30,782 bases of DNA from Segatella copri (GCF_019127135.1 NZ_JAHOEA010000042.1:1-30782); one strand, 5' to 3'; positions 15,778 through 24,904 are shown, counted from the first letter of the stretch. Translations and numbers: made by a program. Notes: generated from the letters alone by a model not told the origin.

Positions 15778-16740
15778 ATGAAGACATTCTTTAATGTTGA
15801 AGACCTTGGCGACTTGAAAGCAGCGCTCGCCGAGGCACAGGAAGTAAAAGCAAACCGTTTCGGTTATCAGGAGTTGGGCAAGAACAAAACCTTGCTGATG
15901 ATATTCTTCAATAACAGTCTCCGTACTCGTTTGAGTACACAGAAGGCTGCGATGAACCTGGGCATGAATGTGATCGTGCTCGATGTGAATGCCGGTGCAT
16001 GGAAACTGGAGACAGAGCGTGGCGTTATTATGGATGGCGACAAGAGCGAGCACCTGCTGGAGGCTATCCCAGTGATGGGTAGCTTCTGCGATCTTATCGG
16101 TGTGCGCAGCTTTGCCGGTTTGAAAGACCGTGACTACGATTATGCCGAGACCATCGTCAACCAGTTCATAAAGTACAGCGGTCGCCCAGTCTTCGCGATG
16201 GAGACTGCTACCGTTCACCCTCTCCAGGCATTCGCCGACCTCATCACCATCGAGGAGCATAAGAAGGTGGCTCGTCCTAAGGTAGTCCTGACCTGGGCTC
16301 CTCATTGCCGTGCCTTACCTCAAGCTGTACCAAACTCATTCGCCCAGTGGATGAATGCAGCCGATGTAGATTTCGTGGTTACTCACCCAGAGGGCTATGA
16401 ACTCGACCCTAAGTTCGTGGGCAACGCCAAGGTGGAGTACGACCAGAAGAAGGCGCTGGAAGGTGCAGACTTCGTTTACGCCAAGAACTGGAGCTGTCCG
16501 GGCGTGAAAGACCCAGCACAGTATGGTGAGATATTGAGCAAGGATATGAGCTGGACCATCGACGAGGAGCACATGAGCTGGACCAACGATGGTTGCTTCA
16601 TGCACTGTCTGCCAGTACGCCGCGGTCTGATTGTAACCGATGATGTCATTGAAAGCAAGAACAGTCTGGTGATTCCTGAGGCTGCCAACCGTGAGATTTC
16701 AGCCGAGGTTGTGATCAAGCGCATGCTTGAATCTCTCTAA
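15778..16740 (+). CDS. argF': N-succinyl-L-ornithine carbamoyltransferase
   Basis: The product is 320 residues. It carries the carbamoyl-phosphate loop as FFNNSLRTRLSTQKAA (43-58; S-x-R-T-R), then WKLETERGVIMDGDK, ATVHPLQAFADL (H-P-x-Q) and FMHCLPVRRG (HCLP). The whole chain closely follows the Bacteroides fragilis succinylornithine enzyme as I remember it, including the long stretch THPEGYELDPKFVGNA. It transfers carbamoyl from carbamoyl phosphate to N-succinylornithine in the Bacteroidota arginine pathway. The residue at the specificity position is Ser90, where the B. fragilis enzyme has Pro90 and acetylornithine enzymes have Glu. No clear promoter lies in the 86-base gap after proA, so the two are probably one operon. 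Confidence 0.92.
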   Translation: MKTFFNVEDLGDLKAALAEAQEVKANRFGYQELGKNKTLLMIFFNNSLRTRLSTQKAAMNLGMNVIVLDVNAGAWKLETERGVIMDGDKSEHLLEAIPVMGSFCDLIGVRSFAGLKDRDYDYAETIVNQFIKYSGRPVFAMETATVHPLQAFADLITIEEHKKVARPKVVLTWAPHCRALPQAVPNSFAQWMNAADVDFVVTHPEGYELDPKFVGNAKVEYDQKKALEGADFVYAKNWSCPGVKDPAQYGEILSKDMSWTIDEEHMSWTNDGCFMHCLPVRRGLIVTDDVIESKNSLVIPEAANREISAEVVIKRMLESL

Positions 16741-16764
16741 AGCAGGATATAAGAAAGAGATTGA

Positions 16765-16799
16765 GGGTGTGTCATAAGTTCATGACACACCCTTTTTTT
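16765..16799 (+). terminator. Terminator of proA-argF'
   Basis: GGGTGTGTCAT (16765-16775) pairs perfectly with ATGACACACCC (16782-16792) across a six-base loop, followed by T7. It lies 24 bases after the argF' stop. Confidence 0.9.
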
Positions 16800-16886
16800 C
16801 GCTCTACTCAACATCATCCTATCCCCTTTTCTCGGTATTTTTATCTTTTCATCCGATTTATATTCTTTTATCTCAGATATTATCCG

Positions 16887-16894
16887 TACCTTTG
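16887..16894 (+). promoter_or_regulatory. Promoter -7 element of the Rid/chorismatase-like gene
   Basis: TACCTTTG matches TAnnTTTG and is followed by GCT. It lies 23 bases before the ATG at 16918, with an A-rich leader (GAAAAAGAAAAAAACAAG). Confidence 0.6.
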
Positions 16895-16917
16895 CTACCG
16901 AAAAAGAAAAAAACAAG

Positions 16918-17946
16918 ATGGACAAATACATAATATTATCACCAGAAGCCAAGGGGACGTTCAACGACCGCTTGAATTTTCTGTATCTCAAACTAGGTAA
17001 CTATCTCGACACCGAGAAACTGGAAAATCGTACTTTGCAATATTGTAAGGTATTCCTCAGCGACGCCCAGAACCAGACTCAGGATTTAGAAGAGTCACTC
17101 CTTTATCAGGAGTATCTTAAGGATACCCATCTTACGATTGTGGAGCAACCTCCGCTCAACGGGAGCAAGATTTCACTTCTTATCAAGACCACAGACGATA
17201 AGACCCCTATCCTGTTCCACAGTCTCCGACTGACTGAGGAAGAAGCGAAGGGAAAGGATTCATACGAACAGACCCGAATGCTATTCGACAAATACCTGCA
17301 ACTTATCGCCGGTACAGATATGACGATGGAGCGCAACCTGGTAAGAACATGGATATACGTAACTCATATCGATGTAAACTATCAGGGAGTAGTAGAAGCG
17401 CGCAATGATGTTTTCGACCAGCAAGGTCTGACGGCAGAGACCCATTATATAGCCAGTACGGGCATCGGCGGAGCAACATCCGTACGTCATGCATCTGTAG
17501 CTATCGACTTTCTGACCGTTCCCGGCATCAGGGAAGAAGACAAGAAATATCTCCAGGCACTCAACCATCTGAATCCTACTCACGAATACGGAGTAGCCTT
17601 TGAAAGGGGAACCAGCCTTTCTCTGCCCCAGAAGAAACAATATTTCATATCAGGAACAGCCAGCATAGACAAACATGGAGCGGTTGTATACGAAGGTGAT
17701 ATTGTCAGACAAACCGGCAGATTGCTCGAGAACATCGGTGCTTTATTGAAGGATGGCGATGCGATGATGAACGATATCCAATACTTTATCATCTACCTGC
17801 GCGATATCTCAGACTATCATACCATAGAGCAACTGATGAATCAGTTTTACCCTCAGATACCACATATCATAGTAGAGGCAAGAGTATGCAGACCAGGCTG
17901 GCTGATAGAAATGGAATGCATTGCAGAAAAACAAGAACTGAAATAA
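16918..17946 (+). CDS. Two-domain Rid (YjgF)/chorismatase-like protein
   Basis: The product is 342 residues and cytoplasmic (no signal peptide). The C-terminal third, from YFISGTASIDKHGAVVYEGD to VEARVCRPGWLIEME, has the Rid/YjgF pattern: an F-x-SG-x-A strand, a helix with Q-x-x-x-x-L-x-N, then V-x-A-R-V with a conserved Arg. The middle segment NLVRTWIYVTHIDVNYQGVV followed by ASTGIGG resembles the chorismatase (FkbO/Hyg5) layout of two Rid-like domains. Rid proteins hydrolyse reactive imines, whereas chorismatases act on chorismate; I cannot choose from sequence alone. It has its own promoter and terminator, so its position after argF' need not mean a shared pathway. Confidence 0.7.
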   Translation: MDKYIILSPEAKGTFNDRLNFLYLKLGNYLDTEKLENRTLQYCKVFLSDAQNQTQDLEESLLYQEYLKDTHLTIVEQPPLNGSKISLLIKTTDDKTPILFHSLRLTEEEAKGKDSYEQTRMLFDKYLQLIAGTDMTMERNLVRTWIYVTHIDVNYQGVVEARNDVFDQQGLTAETHYIASTGIGGATSVRHASVAIDFLTVPGIREEDKKYLQALNHLNPTHEYGVAFERGTSLSLPQKKQYFISGTASIDKHGAVVYEGDIVRQTGRLLENIGALLKDGDAMMNDIQYFIIYLRDISDYHTIEQLMNQFYPQIPHIIVEARVCRPGWLIEMECIAEKQELK

Positions 17947-17954
17947 ATGCTGAT

Positions 17955-17998
17955 AAATGCAGAAATTTACTTTCAAAGAGTAAGTTTCTGCATTTTTT
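17955..17998 (+). terminator. Terminator after the Rid-like gene
   Basis: AAATGCAGAAA (17955-17965) with TTTCTGCATTT (17985-17995) and an inner TTACT/AGTAA stem form a long hairpin followed by T-rich sequence, nine bases after the stop. Confidence 0.8.
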
Positions 17999-18023
17999 AT
18001 GATTCATTCTAATATATTTTTAC

Positions 18024-18031
18024 TACCTTTG
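18024..18031 (+). promoter_or_regulatory. Promoter -7 element of the plus-strand DUF6057 operon
   Basis: TACCTTTG matches TAnnTTTG, followed by GCA, 29 bases before the ATG at 18061. No good TTTG is visible at -33. Confidence 0.6.
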
Positions 18032-18060
18032 CAGATATAAAAACTTATAAACCGACAAAA

Positions 18061-19755
18061 ATGAGTGAACAGCAAACAAGCCAATCTAATTTTGGCATAT
18101 ATTCGTTATATGTATTGGGAGCCATCGCATGCTTTGTGTTCTTCCAATTTTTCTATCCCTACCATCTGTTTTATCAGGAGCAGAACCAACTGTTTCTGTC
18201 ATCATGGGATTATCTGACTACTTATCTGGACAAACCGGGATGGCTGGCCTGTCTGGCAGGCGATTTCCTGACCCAGTTTTATTATTTCCGCTATGCCGGT
18301 CCTATCATCCTAACCCTCTGTATTCTTATTACGGGACATAATGTAAAATGCGCAGTAAGAGATGCAGACATCCAAGGGAAAAAGACGGCACATATCGTAG
18401 CCTTCATCATGATGATCCTATTGGTATGTTTCAGTTTTCACTACGACTACCGGCTTTGCAGCATTCTGGCAATAGCAGGTGGTGCCAGTGTGTTCCGTGT
18501 CAGCACCAAGCTGCTCACTTCCACCCGAATGTTTCTCAAGAAGATAGAGAAGATGGACGACAATCCTTCTGCCGCAGCAGGTTTGGGAGCAGCGCATTGG
18601 ATTACCGCCTTCAGCATCATTGTTTCCGTATTCGTATGCCACTGGTTCTTTGGAAATGGAGTATGGATCTACGGAGCGCTGGTATTTACAGGCTGTCTTT
18701 CCCACATCAAGAAAGTGGGAACCTACTATCGCCTGGCTGCCCTCGTGATTCCTTTCTTCCTGCTGATGCTGTCCAAACGACTCTACTTCTGCGACTTCCA
18801 GACCCTTTATACCTATCCGGGTTTCGGAAAACTGGTAAAACCGCAAATGGATTTGGAGAAAACATTCGCAGTAGACTGTGAATATTACTTCGGTAATTAT
18901 AATAAGGTTATCAACATCGTAGAAAAGACGGAAAATCCGGACCAATACATGAAGTTCTACTATAACCTCGTTATGGCGCAAAACGGATATCTTCCAGACA
19001 ACCTACTGGGATTCCAGAGCAACAACCTGGGTACATTCGATAAACTGGGACCAGACACCCCAACCCTCACCATCAAGACCCTGAACGAACTGTATTGGGT
19101 TCTGGGTGACATGACTTTCTGCGAACGTGCCACAATGCTTGCCAATGTCTGCTCTCCGAATAACCGGAATATCAGAATGGTAAAGCGACTTGCCGAAATC
19201 AATCTGGTAAAGGGCGACTACGCTGCAACCCGCAAATATCTCCGTATCCTGCAAAAAACCTTCGTATGGAGCAGATGGGCAAACCGTGCTTTCTCATCAC
19301 TTGGCAGAAAAGCAACAACTGATGAAAAAGCCCTCTTGCAACAATACATAGAAAAGCGCCCGTTCATCAACCGGAAGGATACGCTACGACTGAACGAAAA
19401 TTGCCACACCATCATGTGTGAACTGGCAGAAAGTAATCCAAACAACAAAATCGCCATCGACTACATGCTCTGCAGCGATCTCCTCCTGAAAGACATGGAA
19501 ACCTTCAAGCGGGATTATGATACTTATTATCTCAAACAGAAAAACGTTTCCTACGAACGCCTGTATCAGGAGGCTCTCATGATTTATCTGGCGGGAACCA
19601 AGGCTAAGCCGGAAGAATGGGCAAAATATATCAAGCGTCAAGATATTCTGAAACGTTTCTATCAGTATAATGAAGAACGGGGCAACCAGGCATTCAGCGA
19701 TACCTACTGGTATTACTTCGACAAGGCAGAGGTACCTAAGTTGAACATCAACTGA
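18061..19755 (+). CDS. DUF6057 multi-pass membrane protein (module 1)
   Basis: The product is 564 residues. TM1 lies at about 13-34, followed by the loop YQEQNQLFL (38-46) that all three DUF6057 proteins here share, then GDFLTQFYYFRYAGPIIL leading into TM2. Further hydrophobic helices lie near 108-127, 130-147, 178-212 and 222-240. From about 265 the chain is soluble and helical, TPR-like, with NLVMAQNGYLPD, RLAEINLVKGDYAATRKYLR and KTFVWSRWANRAFSSLG; the latter two match RRLQKTLFYSNWANQTMALL-type segments in the paralogues. The family is uncharacterised as far as I know. The next gene, a heme-motif lipoprotein, starts 38 bases on, so the pair is an operon. This copy is the most diverged of the three. 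Confidence 0.8.
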   Translation: MSEQQTSQSNFGIYSLYVLGAIACFVFFQFFYPYHLFYQEQNQLFLSSWDYLTTYLDKPGWLACLAGDFLTQFYYFRYAGPIILTLCILITGHNVKCAVRDADIQGKKTAHIVAFIMMILLVCFSFHYDYRLCSILAIAGGASVFRVSTKLLTSTRMFLKKIEKMDDNPSAAAGLGAAHWITAFSIIVSVFVCHWFFGNGVWIYGALVFTGCLSHIKKVGTYYRLAALVIPFFLLMLSKRLYFCDFQTLYTYPGFGKLVKPQMDLEKTFAVDCEYYFGNYNKVINIVEKTENPDQYMKFYYNLVMAQNGYLPDNLLGFQSNNLGTFDKLGPDTPTLTIKTLNELYWVLGDMTFCERATMLANVCSPNNRNIRMVKRLAEINLVKGDYAATRKYLRILQKTFVWSRWANRAFSSLGRKATTDEKALLQQYIEKRPFINRKDTLRLNENCHTIMCELAESNPNNKIAIDYMLCSDLLLKDMETFKRDYDTYYLKQKNVSYERLYQEALMIYLAGTKAKPEEWAKYIKRQDILKRFYQYNEERGNQAFSDTYWYYFDKAEVPKLNIN

Positions 19756-19793
19756 GGAAATAATTGACGCTAACTGTTTATTAAAGAAGAAAA

Positions 19794-21269
19794 ATGAAAT
19801 ACAAGAATATCCTATACAGTGCCATGACGGGCATACTGTTGCTCGCCTCATGTGCCCAGACTCACGAGAATGCTGAGCAGGTAGACCATCTGCCCAACAT
19901 GTATCCCGACTATGCCGATGTAACGATTCCGGTCAATATCGCTCCTCTCAACTTTGAGATACGCGACAAGAACCTTACCAACATCGAAACCACACTCACG
20001 ATTGAGGGAGCAGATGCCAACGATGCAGCCAACACTCTTACTGCCACCAGCAACAGCCAGAATCTGAAGTTTGATATGGACGACTGGAAGGCTTTCCTAC
20101 AAAAGGCTGTGGGCAAGAATATCAAGGTTCAGATATATTCAAAGAGCAATGAGGGAGAATGGACGGCGTTCAAACCCTTCAACTGGCAGGTAGTGGGCGA
20201 CAGTCTGGATGCTTATCTCACCTACCGACTGATAGAACCCGATTACGAAGTATGGAACAAGATACAGATTAAGCAACGCTGCATAGAGAATTGGCAGGAG
20301 AAGATTCTCGCCGACCACAATCTGCAGGAAAACCGCTGTATGAACTGTCATGCTTTTGGCAACCAGGATCCCAACCTCAGTATGGTATATATAAGAGGTG
20401 AAGGCGGAGGAGCCATTCTTAACCGCAATGGCAAGCTGCGCAAGCTGAACCTGAAGAACGCCAACATGATTTCTTCAAGTGTATATTACGGTTTCAGTCC
20501 ATCGGGCAAATACGTAACGTTCTCTACCAATATCATCATTCCAGCCTTTCATGCCAACGCCGACAAGCGACTGGAAGTATATGATTCGAAGAGCGATGTA
20601 TATGTAGCCGATCTCGACAACAACCGCATCATCTCTTCACCGCTTACCTCCGACAGTACACATCTTGAGACATTTCCTACTTTCTCGCCGGACGGGAAAT
20701 ACGTTTATTACTGCGTAGCTAACAGAAAGGGACTTGAAAGTACGAACCTGAAGGGATTGAAATATTCGCTGGTCCGCATCCCGTTCGATGAAAAGACAGG
20801 GAGTTTCGGAACCGAGGTAGATACTCTTTACAAGGAGCGTTCAGTCTGCCATCCTAAGATAAGTCCTGACGGCAGATACTGTCTCTTTACGGTAGCCGAT
20901 TACGGCACGTTCCCTATCTGGCATCCCGAGGCAGACCTCTATATGATGGACTTGCAGACAGGGAAAGTGGATAGCCTCAGCATCGTGAACAGCGAGAAGA
21001 GCGACACCTATCACAGTTGGTCGCATACCGGCAGATGGTTTGTCTTTGCCAGCAAGCGTGACGACGGACTTTACGGCAAGCCTTACTTCTGCTACGTAGA
21101 CCGCCAGGGCAAGGCTCACAAGCCTTTCGTTCTTCCACAGAGGGAACCAACCTTCTACGATGATTGCCTGAAGAGTTTCAACATACCGGAGCTGAGCCGC
21201 GGCCCTGTTCCATTCGATGCCATCGATATAGAGAATGTGATGAAGCAAGAAGCTGAAAAGTTCAAATAA
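19794..21269 (+). CDS. PD40/TolB-like propeller lipoprotein with CxxCH heme-c motif (module 1)
   Basis: The product is 491 residues. Signal peptide with lipobox LLASC (Cys20); no acidic surface-export signal follows, so it probably faces the periplasm. An N-terminal domain opens with YPDYADVTIPVNIAPLNFEI (38-57), present in all three paralogues. Cys182-Met-Asn-Cys-His186 is a c-type heme attachment motif. The rest is a PD40/TolB-like propeller with repeated SPDGKYVYY and SPDGRYCLF signatures, ending in YHSWSHTGRWFVFASKR and PFVLPQREP blocks. With one heme site and no other redox motif it could be an electron-transfer or heme-sensing partner of the DUF6057 protein encoded just upstream. The function is not known. 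Confidence 0.8.
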   Translation: MKYKNILYSAMTGILLLASCAQTHENAEQVDHLPNMYPDYADVTIPVNIAPLNFEIRDKNLTNIETTLTIEGADANDAANTLTATSNSQNLKFDMDDWKAFLQKAVGKNIKVQIYSKSNEGEWTAFKPFNWQVVGDSLDAYLTYRLIEPDYEVWNKIQIKQRCIENWQEKILADHNLQENRCMNCHAFGNQDPNLSMVYIRGEGGGAILNRNGKLRKLNLKNANMISSSVYYGFSPSGKYVTFSTNIIIPAFHANADKRLEVYDSKSDVYVADLDNNRIISSPLTSDSTHLETFPTFSPDGKYVYYCVANRKGLESTNLKGLKYSLVRIPFDEKTGSFGTEVDTLYKERSVCHPKISPDGRYCLFTVADYGTFPIWHPEADLYMMDLQTGKVDSLSIVNSEKSDTYHSWSHTGRWFVFASKRDDGLYGKPYFCYVDRQGKAHKPFVLPQREPTFYDDCLKSFNIPELSRGPVPFDAIDIENVMKQEAEKFK

Positions 21270-21300
21270 AAAACGAACTTTAGAAAGTAATCCCCCACAC

Positions 21301-21498
21301 GCCCTGAAAGGGCAGAAGCTCCTAGCCCAGGGCATCGCCCTGGGTAATTACGGACGCAAACCTGTCGCCCTGTAAGGGCAAAAGCTTTAAAACGCCAATA
21401 TTTTGACGAAGCTTTTGCCCTTACAGGGCGCATTGCATAATCTCTATATTACCCAGGGCGATGCCCTGGGCTAGGAGCTTTTGGGCCTTCAGCCCGTA
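21301..21498. repeat. Nested inverted repeat between two convergent operons
   Basis: A perfect 33-base inverted repeat (21316-21348 with 21448-21480) encloses a second perfect 22-base one (21366-21387 with 21409-21430). Each arm is itself palindromic (CCCAGGGCATCGCCCTGGG; GCCCTGTAAGGGC). Imperfect GCCCTGAAAGGGC-like ends flank the whole. It is more GC-rich than its surroundings and fills the gap between the stops at 21269 and 21521, where it could stop transcription from both sides. From memory, related GCCCTG/CCCAGGGC repeats are scattered in Bacteroidota genomes. Confidence 0.85.
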
Positions 21499-21520
21499 CA
21501 TAAACCACTTATAAATTCTG

Positions 21521-23014
21521 TTATCTAACCTTCGTCGGAATTCTCTTATCACTCATGATTTCATTTCCAGCCGCACGGGCATCCAGTTCTACAGGCTTGG
21601 ATGTGAAATCTGGGGTATTATAAGAATCCAGCAACTCATCGTAGTACTTCTTCGGATTGCGCTGTGGCAGCAGGAATGGCTTGCTAACATTGCCCTTATC
21701 ATCAATGCAGGCAAGGTAAAGACGGGTATAGAGTCCGTCGCCACGGCGGGATGTAAAGACAAACCAATGTGAATCCTTGCTCCAGTTGTGCCAACTGTCC
21801 GTATTCTTACTATTGGCTGCAGCCAGAGGCTTAGCCTGACCTGTCTTCAAATCCAGCAACCAGTTATCCGCTTCCTTATGCCAGATAGGGAAACAGCCAT
21901 AATCACTCATTGTAAACATGATGTACCTGCCATCATACGAAGGACGGGGATGGGTAGCACTCTTCCCCAGTTCACGGGCATTGAAGATGGTATCCACCTT
22001 GTTGCCAAACTTACCCGTAGCGGCATCGAAACCTATCTTGCAGATATTATACTTGATATCCTTGTAACCGCTTGGGATAGGCTCTGCGGTAGAAGAGCAG
22101 AAGTAGAGCGTCTTGCCATCAGGCGAGAATACCGGATAAGTCTCGTAATGGTCTTTCGTCATCAGGAGAGAATCCAATATCAGTTCATGGGTTGCAGGCT
22201 GATAAACGAAGACATCCGATGCCTGGTCGAAGACTTCAATTCGCTCATCCTTCACGGCATGGAAACTCTGATGGGTGGTATTGGTGCTATAAGCGCAATA
22301 CTTGCCCGATGGATGCCAGTAAGGATAAACCATCGAACCCTTCAGGGAATCGTTCTTAGCCTTCAGCCACTCCCGCTTGCCGTTCTGAGAAACCAAGGTA
22401 GCACCATGGTCGCCACGGACATGGAAGGTAAACTGATCGGGATTGGTTCTGTTTGCCGTATGACAGTTGAGACAGGCACCCGGTGCTGCCGTATTCTCAA
22501 GGATTGCCGTTTCCTCAAAGTTACTCAAGTTGCGCTGAGAAATGCCCAACTTGCCATACACCTCATAACCAGGGGCAATACGACGATAAGTCAAGCCCCA
22601 GTCGTTCAGCTCGTAGGGGCTGACATATATATCGAAGTCCTGATACTTGAACCTTTCACCATTTTTCAATACAAACACAGAGACGGTGAGTTTTCCGCCC
22701 TTATTTTTTCTCAAGAAGTCGTGCCACTCCTCTACATCAAAGTCCGCATACTCTTTTCCGAAAGAAGAGATTTCCTCGATGGTCTTCGATCCTGCCACAC
22801 TCACTAACATTTCATCTACATCGTCATCCGTCATATTGAAATTAAGCGGAGCGATGTTGACAGGAACTGTAACCCCGATGTAATCAGGGAAGATTTCAGG
22901 CAATTGTTTGATTTCTTTTGCCTCACTCCATGGTGAAGGATAGCAACAGGAATCGAGAGTAGCCATCCCCATCACAACCAACAGGACACACAACAGATAT
23001 TTGATTGTTTTCAT
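21521..23014 (-). CDS. PD40/TolB-like propeller lipoprotein with CxxCH heme-c motif (module 2)
   Basis: The product is 497 residues, a paralogue of the lipoproteins at 19794 and 24905. Lipobox LDSC (Cys23) is followed by CYPSP, without an acidic export signal. The common N-terminal domain starts FPDYIGVTVPVNIAPLNF (42-59). CLNCH lies at 181-185, followed by TANRTNPDQFTFHVRGDHGA. Propeller blades follow, with HPSGKYCAYS, SPDGKTLYFCS and SYDGRYIMFTMSDYGCFPIW, then WHNWSKDSHWFVFTSRRGDG and PFLLPQRNPKKYYD. It is the last gene of the minus-strand operon, 27 bases behind the DUF6057 gene, and ends next to the nested inverted repeat. It is closer to the 24905 copy than to the plus-strand copy. Confidence 0.82.
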   Translation of the reverse strand: MKTIKYLLCVLLVVMGMATLDSCCYPSPWSEAKEIKQLPEIFPDYIGVTVPVNIAPLNFNMTDDDVDEMLVSVAGSKTIEEISSFGKEYADFDVEEWHDFLRKNKGGKLTVSVFVLKNGERFKYQDFDIYVSPYELNDWGLTYRRIAPGYEVYGKLGISQRNLSNFEETAILENTAAPGACLNCHTANRTNPDQFTFHVRGDHGATLVSQNGKREWLKAKNDSLKGSMVYPYWHPSGKYCAYSTNTTHQSFHAVKDERIEVFDQASDVFVYQPATHELILDSLLMTKDHYETYPVFSPDGKTLYFCSSTAEPIPSGYKDIKYNICKIGFDAATGKFGNKVDTIFNARELGKSATHPRPSYDGRYIMFTMSDYGCFPIWHKEADNWLLDLKTGQAKPLAAANSKNTDSWHNWSKDSHWFVFTSRRGDGLYTRLYLACIDDKGNVSKPFLLPQRNPKKYYDELLDSYNTPDFTSKPVELDARAAGNEIMSDKRIPTKVR

Positions 23015-23041
23015 ATCATTCCAGTATTATCATTCTACATT

Positions 23042-24877
23042 CTAATAAACCTCTTTCATTCCCTCCTTCTTTCCGGCAGCCTCATCAGCCCCCTGCACCA
23101 CCATATAGTACCAGGCATTGGATACATACGGCTGCTGACTGAGTTGAGGATCCTTCGGGTTGCGAAGATAGATTTGAATGAAATTGAGCGTATTGTTCAC
23201 ATTCTGCGCATCCACACTATATGGTATGGTGCGAGGATCGTTATGCGTCTTCATCCATTGCTCTATCAATATTTCCTGGAAGGAACGAGGGATATGGTCA
23301 TAGCCTACGAATCTACCCAATGGATAATACTGCATGAACTTATTGAAATCACGCTGCAAAAGTACATAACACATCAGATATTCGTAAGCCATCTTATTGC
23401 TCTTATCATTTAGGAAGAGCAAGCCCAGCATCTGGTCCATCTCCCGGTCGCTAAAAAGGAAGTCCTGCTTCTTTTCGCGATACTTTCGCAACTTGCCATA
23501 GATAGGATGACGGTTGATTGCCTTCTCATTGCCCAGTAACGCCATCGTCTGGTTCGCCCAGTTGCTATAGAAGAGTGTCTTCTGTAACCGGCGGAGCAAC
23601 TTGGCAGCCACCTCGTAATTACCATTGATGATTTCGCACTCAGCAATACGGCGGGTCAAACGGGCACTCTTGCGGAAATTCGGTATCGCCTCCTGTGCCT
23701 CAAACATATAACGTTCGGCATCGTTCACCATGCCCAAGCGATAAAAAACCTCAGAGGTAGATACCGGCGAAGTCATATCTCGGGTAAAAGCAGGGAACAA
23801 GCCCTCAGCTCCATTCTGATAGAATTCGAAGAGTCGGTCGGGAAGTTGTCCGGTCTGGCTCAAGGCAAGATTCACACTAGAAACACCCAACGGACTTGTT
23901 GCAGGTTTCTTTTCAGCGTGCTCAATAATCTTATTCCACTGTTCTGTACGTATCCAGAAATCATAGTCTATCATCTCGTAAGTCAACTCATCAAATGAAG
24001 TTCTGATACCCCAAACAGAGGCAAACAGTACAATAACATACGATGCCACCATAACCCATTTAGACTTCTGCCACTTCTGCAATACCGAGCTATGCGGATG
24101 TACCATACCGAGGAAAGGCATAAAAGCCGCCAATGCCATGACAATATAAATCAGCAGGAATGTTACGCCCGGATAACGGTAATAGTTGAGCCCCAAGAAT
24201 AAGCGGGACACCGGATATTGCAATGTCTGCGTAGAGAGCAAAATCCAGGCTATGGTAAGCACAAGGATGCAGGCAGAATAGCCTATTCCGGAAAGGATAC
24301 TACCCTTCTGCTGCGCATTCTTCAGCGTATCACCTATCATCAGGACGGCATAAAGGAAAACCACCGGTCCCAAGAACCAATAAACCAATGCCGTGCTAAC
24401 CAGTTCGAACACCACCTTTACCAACCGGTTGTGGAATCGGTTATGAATCCATCCTATTACTAAGGCTCCGAAAAGTGCAACTACAAAAGAGAGCAACACA
24501 TTCTGGTCGCCCATGGCACACCATAAGGCGATACTTGGAAGGAAACTCAGGAGATAACCCGGGAAATCATGCCTTGCTCCATATTGCTTCATCAGTCCCC
24601 ATACGGCAGCCTGAATGCCCATCAAGAGCAAAGCGATTATGGCACCGCCCAATACAGGCATATAATAGAACTGTACCAGAAACTCACTGATATAGTCAGC
24701 CAATCCTCCCGGCAGTACAATGCGCTCCAGGAAATAGCCGGTATCAAAGAGAAACATCTGATACTGTTCCTGAAAGCAGAGTCCGCCAACGAATGGCACT
24801 GCCCAAAATATCACGACCGCCACACCGAAGAGCAGCGACAGCAGCGGTTTCCAAGTTTTTATCATCAAATTCTTCAT
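23042..24877 (-). CDS. DUF6057 multi-pass membrane protein (module 2)
   Basis: The product is 611 residues, the longest of the three DUF6057 proteins. After TM1 (about 12-30) comes FQEQYQMFLF (35-44) and GGLADYISEFLVQFYY (57-72), almost identical to the 26371 copy. More helices follow, including two near 235-290 (FLLIYIVMALAAFMPFLG and VMVASYVIVLFASVWGI) that the 26371 copy lacks. The C-terminal half is soluble and helical: NLALSQTGQLPDRLFEFYQ, RRIAECEIINGNYEVAAKLL, then DKSNKMAYEYLMCYVLLQRD, resembling TPR hairpins. Genes on both sides are 27 bases away, so it is mid-operon. Function unknown; the paired lipoprotein suggests work at the inner membrane/periplasm boundary. Confidence 0.8.
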   Translation of the reverse strand: MKNLMIKTWKPLLSLLFGVAVVIFWAVPFVGGLCFQEQYQMFLFDTGYFLERIVLPGGLADYISEFLVQFYYMPVLGGAIIALLLMGIQAAVWGLMKQYGARHDFPGYLLSFLPSIALWCAMGDQNVLLSFVVALFGALVIGWIHNRFHNRLVKVVFELVSTALVYWFLGPVVFLYAVLMIGDTLKNAQQKGSILSGIGYSACILVLTIAWILLSTQTLQYPVSRLFLGLNYYRYPGVTFLLIYIVMALAAFMPFLGMVHPHSSVLQKWQKSKWVMVASYVIVLFASVWGIRTSFDELTYEMIDYDFWIRTEQWNKIIEHAEKKPATSPLGVSSVNLALSQTGQLPDRLFEFYQNGAEGLFPAFTRDMTSPVSTSEVFYRLGMVNDAERYMFEAQEAIPNFRKSARLTRRIAECEIINGNYEVAAKLLRRLQKTLFYSNWANQTMALLGNEKAINRHPIYGKLRKYREKKQDFLFSDREMDQMLGLLFLNDKSNKMAYEYLMCYVLLQRDFNKFMQYYPLGRFVGYDHIPRSFQEILIEQWMKTHNDPRTIPYSVDAQNVNNTLNFIQIYLRNPKDPQLSQQPYVSNAWYYMVVQGADEAAGKKEGMKEVY

Positions 24878-24904
24878 GATTCTCCAATCTAAATTTTTAT
24901 TCGT

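Noticed and set aside
21155..21433. Minus-strand frame over the end of the propeller lipoprotein and the nested repeat
   Set aside because: Its sequence comes from the GCCCTG-type repeat (peptides like GRCPGLGASALSGR), a common spurious translation.
21788..22807. 339-codon plus-strand open frame opposite the heme-motif lipoprotein
   Set aside because: Antisense shadow of a gene with clear homology to two paralogues; the same kind of shadow appears opposite each paralogue.
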